Positions 7,942 through 17,365 of a stretch of 64,000 bases of DNA are shown one piece after another. Every line of letters begins with the position of its first letter. Within the stretch, counting starts at the first letter, position 1. The DNA comes from JALYNX01 sp040902845 (GTDB taxonomy: Bacteria > Actinomycetota > Acidimicrobiia > Spongiisociales > ZC4RG35): assembly GCA_040902845.1 (NCBI GenBank), contig JBBDWM010000029.1:27069-91068 (forward strand). Direction: 5' to 3'. A model generated the notes under the pieces. That model was given only the letters and a program-made list of their open reading frames with translations, had not been told where the DNA came from and did no database searches. The position numbers and the translations under genes were made by a program.

Positions 7942-8955
7942 ATGCGGGTCTCGGACTTCATCTATCCCCTACCCGAATCTGCCATCGCCCAGGAGCCGAT
8001 CGAACCAAGACACGACTCGAGGCTTCTCGATACCCGGGATCTCAGCGATCACCGATTCCTCGACCTCCCTCAGCTTCTAGACCCGGGTGACCTCGTCGTG
8101 GTCAACGACACCAAGGTTCGCTCAGCGCGATTGGTCGGGGTGAAGACCGGGAGCGGAGGCAATGTCGAGCTCCTCGTACTGGGCCCGCTTCGAGATGGAA
8201 ACTGGCAGGCCCTGGCCCGACCCTCACGACGCCTTCGGCCTGGAGTGCGCATCGAGTTCCCCGGATTGACGGCGACCATCGTCGAGGGGCCCGAGCATGG
8301 GCTGGTCACAGTCGACCTCGAAGCCGGGGACGTCGAGGAGGCTATTGAGCGCGCAGGTGAGATGCCCCTGCCGCCCTACTTCAAGGGCCACCTCTCCGAC
8401 CCGGGTCGGTATCAGACCATGTTCGCCCGACTACCAGGCTCGGCGGCGGCACCCACTGCCGGACTCCATTTCACAGACGAGGTGGTCGCCGGCTTGGCGA
8501 ACAGGCGCATCGAAGTTGCGACGATCGACCTCCACGTCGGTGTCGACACTTTCCGACCGATGACCGTCGAGATGATCGAGGACCATCGAATGCACACCGA
8601 GTGGTGCGCGGTGCCCGAAGCCACCGTGGCCGCGGTCGCCGCCGCCCGGGCCCGTGGTGGCGCCGTGGTGGCGATCGGTACCACCGTCGTCAGGGCCCTC
8701 GAGTCGAGCGCCAGGCCCAATGGGGTGCTTACCCCCGGCACCCGTGACACGGACCTCTTCCTTCGCCCCGGCTCGGAGTTCCAGGTGGTCGACACCCTGG
8801 TGACCAACTTTCACGTGCCCGGCTCGACGTTGATGGTCCTGCTGGCAGCGTTCATGGGTGAGCTGTGGCGTGATGCCTACCGTCACGCCCTCGACAACAG
8901 CTACCGATTCCTGTCCTTTGGCGACGCCATGCTTGCTAGACGCCATGACCGATAA
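7942..8955 (+). CDS. queA: S-adenosylmethionine:tRNA ribosyltransferase-isomerase QueA
   Basis: 337 residues, the expected size. QueA moves the ribosyl part of S-adenosylmethionine to preQ1 at tRNA position 34, giving epoxyqueuosine. Family motifs seen: DLVVVNDTKVRSARLVG near the N-terminus, PLPPYFKG, PTAGLHFTDE (start of the second domain), GVDTFRPM, HTEWCAVPE, and VTNFHVPGSTLMVLLAAF near the C-terminus. It overlaps tgt by 11 bp, which pairs the two queuosine steps. Confidence 0.96.
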   Translation: MRVSDFIYPLPESAIAQEPIEPRHDSRLLDTRDLSDHRFLDLPQLLDPGDLVVVNDTKVRSARLVGVKTGSGGNVELLVLGPLRDGNWQALARPSRRLRPGVRIEFPGLTATIVEGPEHGLVTVDLEAGDVEEAIERAGEMPLPPYFKGHLSDPGRYQTMFARLPGSAAAPTAGLHFTDEVVAGLANRRIEVATIDLHVGVDTFRPMTVEMIEDHRMHTEWCAVPEATVAAVAAARARGGAVVAIGTTVVRALESSARPNGVLTPGTRDTDLFLRPGSEFQVVDTLVTNFHVPGSTLMVLLAAFMGELWRDAYRHALDNSYRFLSFGDAMLARRHDR

Positions 8956-10072
8956 TCGGCCGTTGAATATGGTGAGTTGGGTCGAGACGGCCGCGGACGG
9001 CGGTGCCCGCACTGGTTGGCTCCACACCCCCCACGGCCCGGTCCGGACCCCCGCCTTCATGCCGGTGGGAACCAGGGCCGCAGTCAAAGCCGTCGATGGC
9101 GATGACCTGGCCGCAGTTGGCGCCGAAATCGTCCTGGCCAACACCTATCACCTGATGCTGCGACCGGGAGCCCGGGTAGTGGAGGAGATGGGAGGGCTTC
9201 ATGACTTCATGGGCTGGCAGGGGCCGGTCCTCACCGACTCGGGAGGCTTTCAGATCTTCTCCCTCGAGCCGATCATCGAAGAGTCCGGAGCCACCTTTCG
9301 CTCGGTGTATGACGGCTCGATCGTCACCCTGACCCCCGAAGACGCGGTGCACATCCAGGAGCAACTGGGCCCCGATATCGCGATGGCCCTCGACATCTGT
9401 GTCGGGCTTCCAGCCGAGAGGAACCACGTGAATGACGCGATGCAGCGAACCCTTCGGTGGGGGGAACGATGCCTCGAGGCGCACACTCGCACCGACCAGG
9501 CACTCTTTGGCATCGTCCAAGGGGGTGTCGAACCCGATCTCCGTGTGGAAAGCGCGGCGAAAACCGCCGAAATGGGGTTCTCCGGGTTTGGGATCGGAGG
9601 GCTCTCGGTGGGGGAGAGCCCGGCCGAGAGGGATGTCGCCCTGGAAGCAGCGATCTCTGCGTTGCCGGTCGACAAACCGCGCTACGTCATGGGTCTTGGC
9701 GATACCGAGGGTCTACTGCGGGCAATTGCCCGCGGCGCCGACCTCTTCGATTGTGTCATCCCTACCCGGCTGGCGCGTCACGGAAGGGCGTTGACAAGGA
9801 CCGGTGATTTCAACGTCCGCCAGACTCGATTCGAAACCGACACCGGGCCCCTGGACCCCGAATGTCCCTGCCTCGCCTGCTCGCGATATTCGCGGGCCTA
9901 CCTGCGTCATCTGGTGCGGATGAACGAGATCACAGGATTTCGCTTGATCACGATCCACAACCTGCAATACACCCTGGGCCTGGTCTCTGGAGCGGCTGCG
10001 GCGATTGAAGACGGTCGGTTTGTTTCCTATCTCGAGAAAGTCCTGACTGAGCGTGCTCGCGGTTCGTCTTAA
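8945..10072 (+). CDS. tgt: tRNA-guanine transglycosylase
   Basis: 375 residues from ATG 8945; a second ATG at 8969 is possible. Tgt exchanges guanine 34 of GU(N) tRNAs for preQ1. D98 lies in LTDSGGFQIFSL, and the nucleophile region is ARGADLFDCVIPTR (D266/D269). The zinc site is CPCLACS (C307, C309, C312) with H338. It overlaps queA, the next enzyme of the pathway. No preQ1 synthesis genes lie nearby, so preQ1 or its precursors come from elsewhere in the genome or from uptake. Confidence 0.96.
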   Translation: MTDNRPLNMVSWVETAADGGARTGWLHTPHGPVRTPAFMPVGTRAAVKAVDGDDLAAVGAEIVLANTYHLMLRPGARVVEEMGGLHDFMGWQGPVLTDSGGFQIFSLEPIIEESGATFRSVYDGSIVTLTPEDAVHIQEQLGPDIAMALDICVGLPAERNHVNDAMQRTLRWGERCLEAHTRTDQALFGIVQGGVEPDLRVESAAKTAEMGFSGFGIGGLSVGESPAERDVALEAAISALPVDKPRYVMGLGDTEGLLRAIARGADLFDCVIPTRLARHGRALTRTGDFNVRQTRFETDTGPLDPECPCLACSRYSRAYLRHLVRMNEITGFRLITIHNLQYTLGLVSGAAAAIEDGRFVSYLEKVLTERARGSS

Positions 10073-10126
10073 AGCTGGGCCATTGCCTAACCTCGTGCGG
10101 TCTGATTCACCCCACCGGAGGAGCCC

Positions 10127-10429
10127 GTGACCCACGTCGTTTTCGCGCAGGAAGCCGCTGCCGGCAGCAGTTGGACCTCACTCATTTTCCTAGGCCTCAT
10201 GGTCGTTGTCTTCTGGCTATTCATCATCCGGCCGCAGCGTCGACGGGCTAAAGCTCAGCAATCTCTTGCCGACTCTCTCAGCGCCGGGCAGGAGGTGCGG
10301 ACCATCGGTGGCATCCACGGCCGCGTGATCTCGGTTGACGAGGAGAGCGTCCTTCTTCAGGTCGAGGAGGGCAAGATTCGGGTCACCCGCCGCGCCATCG
10401 GTTCCCGTGTAGGAGGGGACGACTCCTGA
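10127..10429 (+). CDS. yajC: Sec translocase accessory protein YajC
   Basis: 100 residues from GTG 10127, with GGAGGA 6 nt upstream. One membrane helix (SLIFLGLMVVVFWLFIIRPQ) is followed by the family motif RPQRRRAKAQQ and a small soluble domain (VRTIGGIHGRVISVDEESV). It associates with SecDF at the SecYEG channel, and secD follows after one base. A TAACCT hexamer at 10088-10093 could be its -10 element, giving a leader of about 30 nt. Confidence 0.93.
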   Translation: MTHVVFAQEAAAGSSWTSLIFLGLMVVVFWLFIIRPQRRRAKAQQSLADSLSAGQEVRTIGGIHGRVISVDEESVLLQVEEGKIRVTRRAIGSRVGGDDS

Positions 10430-10430
10430 C

Positions 10431-11843
10431 ATGACCCGGCGTGTCGTCGGTCTGATCGTTGTCTTAGCCGTGGCCTGGGGAGGGCTGGCCGCCGCCATCT
10501 ACTTCGGGTTGACCCCGCTTCTCGGCCTCGACCTCCAGGGCGGGACCGCCGTGGTGCTGACTGCACCCGAGGGCACCGACCCCGAGCTGCTCGAGGTGGC
10601 AACCCAGATCATGAACCGACGGATCGAGGAGATCGGGGCGGTTCAGGAACCCGATATCCAGATTTCCGGTGACAACACTGTCATCGTTCAGCTCCCGGGT
10701 GTCGAAGACGAGCAACGGGCGATCGAAGCAGTCGGCCAGACCGGTGTCCTCTCGTTTCGACCGGTTTTGGGCGCCGTTGGTGGTGCGGTGGGGCCGTTGG
10801 CCGGCACCGGAACCCCCAACATCGACGACGAAACCGGTCTGACCATCGAGGATGATCTGGAGGCCGAGACCTGGCTTCTCTACGAGGCGGCCACTCCTCA
10901 AGAGGTACTAAATCTGGGCCCGGCCGAGCTTCGGGGTGAGCATGTGGCCGATGCAGTGCCGGTGTTCGATGCCAATTCGGCCGTGTGGGCGGTGAGTCTG
11001 GACCTGACCTCCGAGGGCGCCGATCTCTTCGCTGACCTCACCGCAGAGGCGGCTTCCTACCCGGTCGGCGACCCCCGACGTCAGATCGCCATCGTTCTCG
11101 ACGGCCATGTGGTGACTGCGCCGGCGGTGAACCCATCGGTGTCCCCGGACACCGGGATCTCTGGTGGGCAAGCCCAGATCACCATGGGTCAGGGCTCGGA
11201 CGCCCAACAGGAGGCCACCGATCTCGCGGTCGTTCTCCGCTATGGGTCGCTTCCCGTCGCCTTCGAGGTGTCAGCGGTGCGCAAGGTGTCGGGGACCCTC
11301 GGCGCCGACTCGCTTCAGGCAGGGGTCGTTGCCGGTCTACTCGGCCTGGCATTGGTTGCCATTGTCCTCCTACTCGCTTATCGATCACTTGGACTGGTGG
11401 CCATCATCGGCCTCAGCGTCTTTGCGACGGTCCTGATAACACTCTTTGGCTTGCTCGGACAATGGGTTGGCCTCACCCTCACCCTCGCCGGCGTCACCGG
11501 GCTCATCGTGTCGATGGGCATCTCCGCCGACACCTACATCGTCTATTTCGAGCGGATCAAGGAGAAACTGCGCCAGGGCAACACTGTCGAGGAGTCGACA
11601 GCGGCCGGATTCAAAATCGCCTTCCGGACCATGCTCACCGCCAACACCGTGAGTCTTCTCGGTGCGGTATTGCTGTGGGCCCTTGCCGTAGGCGCGGTCA
11701 AGGGATTCGCTATTTCACTTGGCATCGGGACAGTCCTTGACCTGGTGGTGGCCCGGATGTTCACGAGACGGGCGGCGGGTGTGCTGGCTGCGACCAAGCT
11801 CGGGTCTGGGGGCTGGTTCAGCATCGAAGGAGCCGCGAGATGA
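10431..11843 (+). CDS. secD: protein translocase subunit SecD
   Basis: 470 residues. The first membrane helix (about 3-23) is followed by the conserved GLDLQGGTAVVL and a large extracytoplasmic domain. The C-terminal RND-like membrane block (ALLGLALVAIVLLLAYR..., GVTGLIVSMGISADTYIVYFERIKE, ANTVSLLGAVLLW) carries the family aspartate. SecD with SecF uses the proton gradient to complete protein export. It sits between yajC and secF and overlaps secF by 4 bp. Confidence 0.96.
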   Translation: MTRRVVGLIVVLAVAWGGLAAAIYFGLTPLLGLDLQGGTAVVLTAPEGTDPELLEVATQIMNRRIEEIGAVQEPDIQISGDNTVIVQLPGVEDEQRAIEAVGQTGVLSFRPVLGAVGGAVGPLAGTGTPNIDDETGLTIEDDLEAETWLLYEAATPQEVLNLGPAELRGEHVADAVPVFDANSAVWAVSLDLTSEGADLFADLTAEAASYPVGDPRRQIAIVLDGHVVTAPAVNPSVSPDTGISGGQAQITMGQGSDAQQEATDLAVVLRYGSLPVAFEVSAVRKVSGTLGADSLQAGVVAGLLGLALVAIVLLLAYRSLGLVAIIGLSVFATVLITLFGLLGQWVGLTLTLAGVTGLIVSMGISADTYIVYFERIKEKLRQGNTVEESTAAGFKIAFRTMLTANTVSLLGAVLLWALAVGAVKGFAISLGIGTVLDLVVARMFTRRAAGVLAATKLGSGGWFSIEGAAR

Positions 11844-12808
11844 GCGAGGCCGGATTCCTGCGCAGGATGGACCGTGGGGAGACGACGATTGATTTCGTCG
11901 GCCTTCGCCGCAGATGGTTCATTCTTTCGGCGATATTCATCATCATCAGCCTGGGTAGCCTCGCCTTCCGACAGCTCAACCTCGGCATCGAGTTCGTAGG
12001 TGGAGTGGGGATCCAGGCACCGAACCCCGCCGGCGCCGACGTAGGTGAGATCCGTGACGCATTGAGCGAGGTCGGAGTGACGAGCCCGACCATTCAGCTT
12101 CTCGATGACGGGGCGGCGGTGCGGGTAACCACGGAGGCGCTGGAAGGCGCTGCTGCGATAGATGCGGTTGGCGCTGTCGCCGAAGTGACCGGTGCCGATC
12201 GTTCCGAGATCTCGACTGAGGCAGTTGGCCCTAGTTTCGGAGCTCTCGTGGCCCAACGAGCTCTGTTGGCCTTGGGCGTGTTCCTCGGGGCCGTGGTCCT
12301 GTTCATCACCTGGCGTATGGAGTTCAAGATGGCGCTGGCCGCCATCGTCGCTGTTCTTCATGACCTGATCATGACCATTGGTGTGTACTCGATCACCGGG
12401 TTCGTCGTGACCCCGGCCACGGTTGTCGCCATTCTGACCATCCTCGGGTACTCGTTGTATGACGGGGTCGTGGTCTTCGACAAGGTCGACGAGCTGGTGG
12501 AGATCGAAGACGACAAGACCTACACCGAGATCGTCAATATGGCGCTGAACCAGGTGTTGGCGCGATCCCTTTTCACCTCCCTGGCGTCGTTGCTTCCGGT
12601 CGGGAGCATCCTCATAGTCGGCAGCTTGATCCTCGGGGCCCCGACTCTCACCGAATTCGCTCTGGCATTGTTCGTGGGGCTGGCCGTCGGCACCTACTCC
12701 TCCATCTTTGTTGCGGCGCCTCTCCTGGCGGTCTGGAAGGAGAAGGAACAGCAGTGGCAGGAAAGAGCCCAGAAGTTGGAAAGACGGAAACGGGCGGGAA
12801 AGACCTGA
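11840..12808 (+). CDS. secF: protein translocase subunit SecF
   Basis: 322 residues, with a first membrane helix near 27-47 (RRWFILSAIFIIISLGSLAF), the conserved LNLGIEFVGGV, a periplasmic P1 domain and five further helices. The RND-family segment VVAILTILGYSLYDGVVVFDKVDE is clear, and the C-terminus is basic and cytoplasmic. It is the partner of SecD in the same operon. The synteny with apt and rel downstream matches other actinobacteria. Confidence 0.96.
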   Translation: MSEAGFLRRMDRGETTIDFVGLRRRWFILSAIFIIISLGSLAFRQLNLGIEFVGGVGIQAPNPAGADVGEIRDALSEVGVTSPTIQLLDDGAAVRVTTEALEGAAAIDAVGAVAEVTGADRSEISTEAVGPSFGALVAQRALLALGVFLGAVVLFITWRMEFKMALAAIVAVLHDLIMTIGVYSITGFVVTPATVVAILTILGYSLYDGVVVFDKVDELVEIEDDKTYTEIVNMALNQVLARSLFTSLASLLPVGSILIVGSLILGAPTLTEFALALFVGLAVGTYSSIFVAAPLLAVWKEKEQQWQERAQKLERRKRAGKT

Positions 12809-12816
12809 TCCGCCCG

Positions 12817-12822
12817 TAGAAT
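12817..12822 (+). promoter_or_regulatory. putative -10 element of apt (leaderless layout)
   Basis: TAGAAT ends 7 nt before the apt GTG at 12830. No Shine-Dalgarno sequence is present in the 21-bp gap after secF. Confidence 0.45.
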
Positions 12823-12829
12823 CACGGCG

Positions 12830-13348
12830 GTGGAACTCCTAACTGCCCTGATTCGCGACATCCCGGACTTTCCTGAGCCTGGTGTGGTCTTCAAGGACAT
12901 CACACCGGTGCTCGCCGATGGGAAGGCCCTGAAGATGTTGGTGGACGCCATGGCCGCTCCCTTCGAAAACGCCGGTGTCACCAAAGTCGCGGGCATCGAG
13001 GCCAGGGGATTCACCCTGGCGACACCGGTTGCCGACCGGCTCGGCGCCGGGTTCATTCCGGTTCGCAAACCGGGAAAACTGCCCTTTGACACAGTCCGGG
13101 AGGACTACACCCTCGAGTACGGGACAGATGCGCTCGAAATCCATGTCGACGCCGCACATGAGGGGGAGCGGGTTCTCCTCGTCGACGATGTGATAGCCAC
13201 AGGGGGCACCGCCGCAGCGGCCATCCGCCTTCTCCGGCGTGTCGGTGCCGAAGTGATTGGCATCTCGGTCTTCATCGAGCTCGCATTCCTGAATGGCGCC
13301 GACATGTTGGACGGTGTGCCGCTAAATGCTCTCGTTCGATACGACTGA
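12830..13348 (+). CDS. apt: adenine phosphoribosyltransferase
   Basis: 172 residues, the normal size. It salvages adenine to AMP using phosphoribosyl pyrophosphate. The PRPP-binding loop is VLLVDDVIATGGT (115-127). The family signatures FPEPGVVFKDITPVL and AGIEARGFTLATPVADRLG are intact, as is RKPGKLP. The GTG start is supported by the conserved N-terminus (LIRDIPDFPEPG). Its 3' end overlaps the start of rel by 23 bp. Confidence 0.95.
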   Translation: MELLTALIRDIPDFPEPGVVFKDITPVLADGKALKMLVDAMAAPFENAGVTKVAGIEARGFTLATPVADRLGAGFIPVRKPGKLPFDTVREDYTLEYGTDALEIHVDAAHEGERVLLVDDVIATGGTAAAAIRLLRRVGAEVIGISVFIELAFLNGADMLDGVPLNALVRYD

Positions 13349-15488
13349 CGATCGCACGGCCACCCTGGCCGATGTGCTGGCCGCCTTCACGGCTCACCAC
13401 CCCGATGGCGACGTCGAGCTCTTGCGGAGGGCTCACGACGTCGCCGAGGAGGCCCACAGGGGGCAGTTTCGCAAGACGGGAGACCCCTACATCACCCACC
13501 CGGTAATGGTTGCCTTGATGCTCGCCGACTATGGGCTGGATGAGCAGACTCTGGCGGCAGGGTTTCTCCACGACACCGTCGAAGATACCCCTCTCACTCT
13601 GACCGAGATCTCGGCTCAATTCGGCGCCGAGATCGCTTCGCTGATCGACGGTGTCACCAAGCTCGATCGGGTTCGCTACACCAATCGGGAGCAAGCCCAG
13701 GCGGCCACCATCCGCAAGATGGTGGTGGCCATGGCAAAGGACGTGCGTGTTCTGATCATCAAGCTGGTGGATCGTCTACACAACATGCGCACGGTGGAAG
13801 CCCTCCGCGAGGAGAAGCAACGACGGGTTGCCAGGGAGACACTCGATGTCTACGCCCCGCTCGCATATCGGTTGGGGGTCGAGGAGATCAAGCACGAATT
13901 CGAAGACCGCTGTTTCGCCATCCTCTATCCGGGGCCGAATGCCGAGATCCACGCCAAGTTGGCCGAGCGTGCCCCGGAGCGTGAGGCATTCATCGAGAAG
14001 ATGGTGAGCGAAGTCTCGGGGATCCTCGCGGATGCGGGCATCGAAGCCGAGGTCAAGGGGCGACCCAAGCATCAGTACTCCATCTACCGCAAGATGATGG
14101 AGCAGAATCGCCCGTTCGAGGACATCCACGACCTGATGGGGATCAGGGTGCTGACTTCGTCCACCAGGGATTGTTACGCCGCCTTGGGCTTGATTCACAG
14201 CCATTGGGTGCCAGTAGCCGGCCGCTTCAAGGACTACATCGCCATGCCCAAGATCAATCTCTATCAGTCACTGCACACCACGGTGATCGGGTCCGGCGGC
14301 AAGCCGCTGGAAGTGCAAATCCGGACCCAGGAGATGCATCAGAGGGCGGAGGCGGGAATCGCCGCCCACTGGCGATACAAGGAAGGGGACATGAGCCCGG
14401 TTCCCAACGTCGATGTGGCCGCCTGGCGCGCCGACGAGGATCCAGAGGAGTTCCTGGCCAATCTGAAACTCGATCTCTACCAGGACGAGGTGATCGTCCT
14501 TACCCCTGGGGGTGACGCCAAGTCGCTTCCGGCGGGGGCCACCCCGATCGACTTCGCCTACTCGGTCCACACCGAGGTCGGGCACCGATGTGTTGGGGCG
14601 AAGGTGAACGGCCGATTGGTGCCGCTCTCGACCCGTCTCCAACCCGGGGACATCGTCGAAGTGCTGACCACGAAGGCCCCCGATGCCGGACCCAGCAGGG
14701 ACTGGCTGGGGTTCGCCCGCACCGGCAGGGCGAAATCAAAGATCAAGCAATGGTTCACCAAGGAGCGAAGGGACGAGGCCCTTTCCGACGGCAAGGAGAT
14801 GATCCAGACCCTGCTCCGCAGAGAGGCGGGCGACCTGTCGCCCGCCGAGAAGGACAAGCACCTGGAGGCGATCGCCCAGGAACTGGGACACCACGATCTC
14901 GAGTCGCTCCAGGTCGGGTTGGGCGAGGGCAACCTCTCGATCGACTCGGTTGCTGCCCGTCTCAACCGCATCCTGACGCCGGACACAGGTGAGGATCTGT
15001 TCCAACCAAGGCGACGCCGCCCCCTGGACGATGCCCAGGTGGTGGTCGAGGGCCAGGACGACATGCTGGTCCACCTCGCCCGCTGCTGCTCGCCGGTGCC
15101 CGGTGATCCGATCGTTGGCTACGTGACGGTGGGCAGGGGAGTGTCGGTTCACCGCGCCGACTGCACCAATGTCTCATCTCTGAACGAGCGCCGGGAGCGA
15201 ACGGTGGAAGTGGCCTGGCCCGCGGAGCACACCGGGGCTTTCGTGGTCTGGATCCAGGTGGAAGCCCTGGACCGAACCCGGCTCCTCAAGGACGTCACCA
15301 CAGTCGTGAGCGACACCGGCGGGAACATCACCGCCTCCTCGACACATTCCGGGGTGGATCGGGTGGCCGTCCTCAGATACGAGGTCGAGCTCTCCGACCC
15401 CGGCCAATTGCCCAAACTGCTGACGGATCTGCGTGGCGTGGATGGGGTCTTCTCCGCCTTCCGTCTGGCGAACGACCCGGCCTCCTAG
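13326..15488 (+). CDS. rel: bifunctional (p)ppGpp synthetase/hydrolase Rel
   Basis: 720 residues, a full-length long RSH. The hydrolase HD domain (about 30-190) has AGFLHDTVEDT (H82, D83, E86, D87), so hydrolysis should be active. The synthetase domain (about 235-355) has KGRPKHQYSIYRKM, EDIHDLMGIRVL and LYQSLHTTVIGSGGKPLEVQIRT. A TGS domain (about 390-455) and a conserved CCSPVPGDPIVGYVT cysteine region lead to the C-terminal ACT domain. It makes and removes the stringent-response alarmone and is ribosome-associated. It overlaps apt, as in M. tuberculosis synteny. Confidence 0.96.
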   Translation: MLSFDTTDDRTATLADVLAAFTAHHPDGDVELLRRAHDVAEEAHRGQFRKTGDPYITHPVMVALMLADYGLDEQTLAAGFLHDTVEDTPLTLTEISAQFGAEIASLIDGVTKLDRVRYTNREQAQAATIRKMVVAMAKDVRVLIIKLVDRLHNMRTVEALREEKQRRVARETLDVYAPLAYRLGVEEIKHEFEDRCFAILYPGPNAEIHAKLAERAPEREAFIEKMVSEVSGILADAGIEAEVKGRPKHQYSIYRKMMEQNRPFEDIHDLMGIRVLTSSTRDCYAALGLIHSHWVPVAGRFKDYIAMPKINLYQSLHTTVIGSGGKPLEVQIRTQEMHQRAEAGIAAHWRYKEGDMSPVPNVDVAAWRADEDPEEFLANLKLDLYQDEVIVLTPGGDAKSLPAGATPIDFAYSVHTEVGHRCVGAKVNGRLVPLSTRLQPGDIVEVLTTKAPDAGPSRDWLGFARTGRAKSKIKQWFTKERRDEALSDGKEMIQTLLRREAGDLSPAEKDKHLEAIAQELGHHDLESLQVGLGEGNLSIDSVAARLNRILTPDTGEDLFQPRRRRPLDDAQVVVEGQDDMLVHLARCCSPVPGDPIVGYVTVGRGVSVHRADCTNVSSLNERRERTVEVAWPAEHTGAFVVWIQVEALDRTRLLKDVTTVVSDTGGNITASSTHSGVDRVAVLRYEVELSDPGQLPKLLTDLRGVDGVFSAFRLANDPAS

Positions 15489-15490
15489 AT

Positions 15491-16135
15491 GTGCTGATCG
15501 TTCGCGTGCCGGCGTGGCTGGCCGAGACCAACGCCTACATAGTGGCAAATGAGCCTGGCGGTCTGGCGGTGGTTGTGGACGCCCCACCGGACCCGGAGCG
15601 GGTGGGGGCAGTGGTGGCCGAGCATGGCCTCGCTGTGGTGGGGATCCTGCTCACCCACGGCCATATCGATCACAGCGGCGGGAGCGGCGCCCTGGCGGCT
15701 TCGACCGGAGCCTCGGTGTATGTCCACCCCGACGACGACTTTCTCACCCTGCATCCCTCCGAACAGCTGGCCTCGCTGTTCGGGATGACCCCTCCCGGCT
15801 CATACGACCTGCCCTCGCATTTCGAGCGGCTCGAGGATGGGCAGATTCTCGATCTTGCCGGTCTCAGCTTTGAGGTCAGGCACACCCCAGGCCACACGCC
15901 CGGGCATTGTTGTTTTCTCCTGGCCGACCAGGAGACGCTGTTCTCCGGTGACCAGCTGTTCGCAGGGTCGATCGGGCGCACCGACCTGCCAGGTGGGAGC
16001 ATGCCGGACCTGATGAGATCGATGGCCGAGAAGGTCACGGTGCTCCCGGGCGACACCAGGGTGCTGCCCGGTCACGGGCCGGAGACGACGATTCGGCGGG
16101 AGATCGAAACCAACCCCTATTTGATGAGCAATTAA
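15491..16135 (+). CDS. metallo-beta-lactamase-fold hydrolase (glyoxalase II-like)
   Basis: 214 residues. The metal ligands of the fold are complete: THGHIDHSG (H56, H58, D60, H61), HTPGHTPGH (H135), SGDQLF (D154) and PGHGPETT (H195). Its place between rel and hisS is the same as that of the glyoxalase-II-like Rv2581c in M. tuberculosis. The likely substrate is a thioester such as an acyl-glutathione or mycothiol analogue, but the sequence does not define it. GTG 15491 is used as start; only two bases separate it from rel. Confidence 0.85.
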   Translation: MLIVRVPAWLAETNAYIVANEPGGLAVVVDAPPDPERVGAVVAEHGLAVVGILLTHGHIDHSGGSGALAASTGASVYVHPDDDFLTLHPSEQLASLFGMTPPGSYDLPSHFERLEDGQILDLAGLSFEVRHTPGHTPGHCCFLLADQETLFSGDQLFAGSIGRTDLPGGSMPDLMRSMAEKVTVLPGDTRVLPGHGPETTIRREIETNPYLMSN

Positions 16136-16138
16136 CCT
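16133..16138 (+). promoter_or_regulatory. putative -10 element of hisS (leaderless layout)
   Basis: TAACCT overlaps the stop codon of the upstream hydrolase gene and ends 9 nt before the hisS ATG at 16148. No Shine-Dalgarno sequence is present. Confidence 0.45.
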
Positions 16139-16147
16139 CCGTTGCTC

Positions 16148-17365
16148 ATGAGCTTCCAGCCGCCCAAGGGCACCGACGACATCGGCGCGCCCCAGTCATC
16201 GGTGTGGCGGTCGGTGCTGGGGGATTGGGAGGAGTGGTCCGCCCGATTCGGCTATCCCTTGGTGATGACCCCGATCTTCGAGGCGACCGACCTCTTCCAG
16301 CGTGGGGTGGGGGACACCAGCGAGGTCGTCACCAAGCAGATGTACACGTTCACCGATCGGGGGGGCCGGTCGGTAACCCTCAGACCGGAGGGAACGGCCG
16401 GCGTGGTGAGGGCATTCCTCGACTCGGGGATGAAGGGGGCGTGGAAGGGCGCATATTCCGGCCCGATGTTCCGCTACGAGCGGCCGCAGGGTGGCCGGCG
16501 ACGCCAGTTCTGGCAGGTCGGTGTCGAGTATCTGGATGTCGAGGCGCCTCCGTCGGATGTCGAGGTGATCGAGCTCGGCTATCGCTATCTGGGAGCAGTC
16601 GGGGTCCCTGGCCTGGAAGTGCGGCTCAATTCCCTCGGTGATGGTGTGTGTCGGCCCGGGTACGTCGAGGAGCTGCGGTCATTCCTACGCTCGCGATACG
16701 AAGAGCTTTGCGACGAATCGAAGCCGCTGGTCGACACCAACCCGCTGCGGGTGCTCGACTGCAAGATCTGCGGCCCGAACCTGACGGATGCCCCGGCGAT
16801 GGCGGACCGGCTCTGTGACGCCTGCTCGGCCCATTTCGAGGAAGTCAAGGACACCCTGACCCGTCTCGAGGTGCCATTCGTGGAGGATCATCGCTTGGTT
16901 CGAGGCTTGGACTATTACACCCGGACCGCCTTCGAGTACATCGCAACCGATCTGGAGACGGCGCAGAACGCGGTTGGCGGTGGGGGGCGATACGACGGGC
17001 TGGCCGAGTCCTTGGGAGGCCGGCGGGCGCCGGGTGTCGGCTTCGCCCTGGGGGTGGACCGGATAATCCTCGCAACGGAGCGTGAGCCGGGTTCCGAACT
17101 CGACGTGTTCGTGGTCTCCGAGGTTCCGGCAGCCGACGCATTGGTTGTGGCCTCCCGGCTTCGTCTTCAGGGCGTCCGGGTCGATCTGGAGAGCGAGGGG
17201 CGATCGATCAAGGCGCAGTTCCGCTCAGCCAGCAGGTCCGGGGCCCCGGTGACGGTCGTCCTCAGGTCATTGGGAGAGGCGCTCGATGTCCGGACCGACG
17301 ACGGTTTGCGCGTGGACATGCCGCTCGAGGAGTTGCCGGGTTGGCTCAAGGCCCGATCGGGATGA
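16148..17365 (+). CDS. hisS: histidyl-tRNA synthetase
   Basis: 405 residues from ATG 16148; a TTG at 16142 is less likely. It is a class II synthetase: motif 2 is YSGPMFRYERPQGGRRRQFWQ, and the histidine signatures are VRGLDYYTRTAFE and GGGGRYDGLAESLGG. Motif 3 is APGVGFALGVDRI. The C-terminal anticodon domain runs from about 320 (DVFVVSEVPAADALVVASRLR). The stop overlaps the aspS start (ATGA), the usual hisS-aspS pairing. Confidence 0.96.
   Translation: MSFQPPKGTDDIGAPQSSVWRSVLGDWEEWSARFGYPLVMTPIFEATDLFQRGVGDTSEVVTKQMYTFTDRGGRSVTLRPEGTAGVVRAFLDSGMKGAWKGAYSGPMFRYERPQGGRRRQFWQVGVEYLDVEAPPSDVEVIELGYRYLGAVGVPGLEVRLNSLGDGVCRPGYVEELRSFLRSRYEELCDESKPLVDTNPLRVLDCKICGPNLTDAPAMADRLCDACSAHFEEVKDTLTRLEVPFVEDHRLVRGLDYYTRTAFEYIATDLETAQNAVGGGGRYDGLAESLGGRRAPGVGFALGVDRIILATEREPGSELDVFVVSEVPAADALVVASRLRLQGVRVDLESEGRSIKAQFRSASRSGAPVTVVLRSLGEALDVRTDDGLRVDMPLEELPGWLKARSG

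Noticed and set aside
8858..8944. Upstream start for tgt
   Set aside because: The added residues overlap the conserved end of queA in another frame and are not part of the Tgt fold; ATG 8945 gives the normal length.
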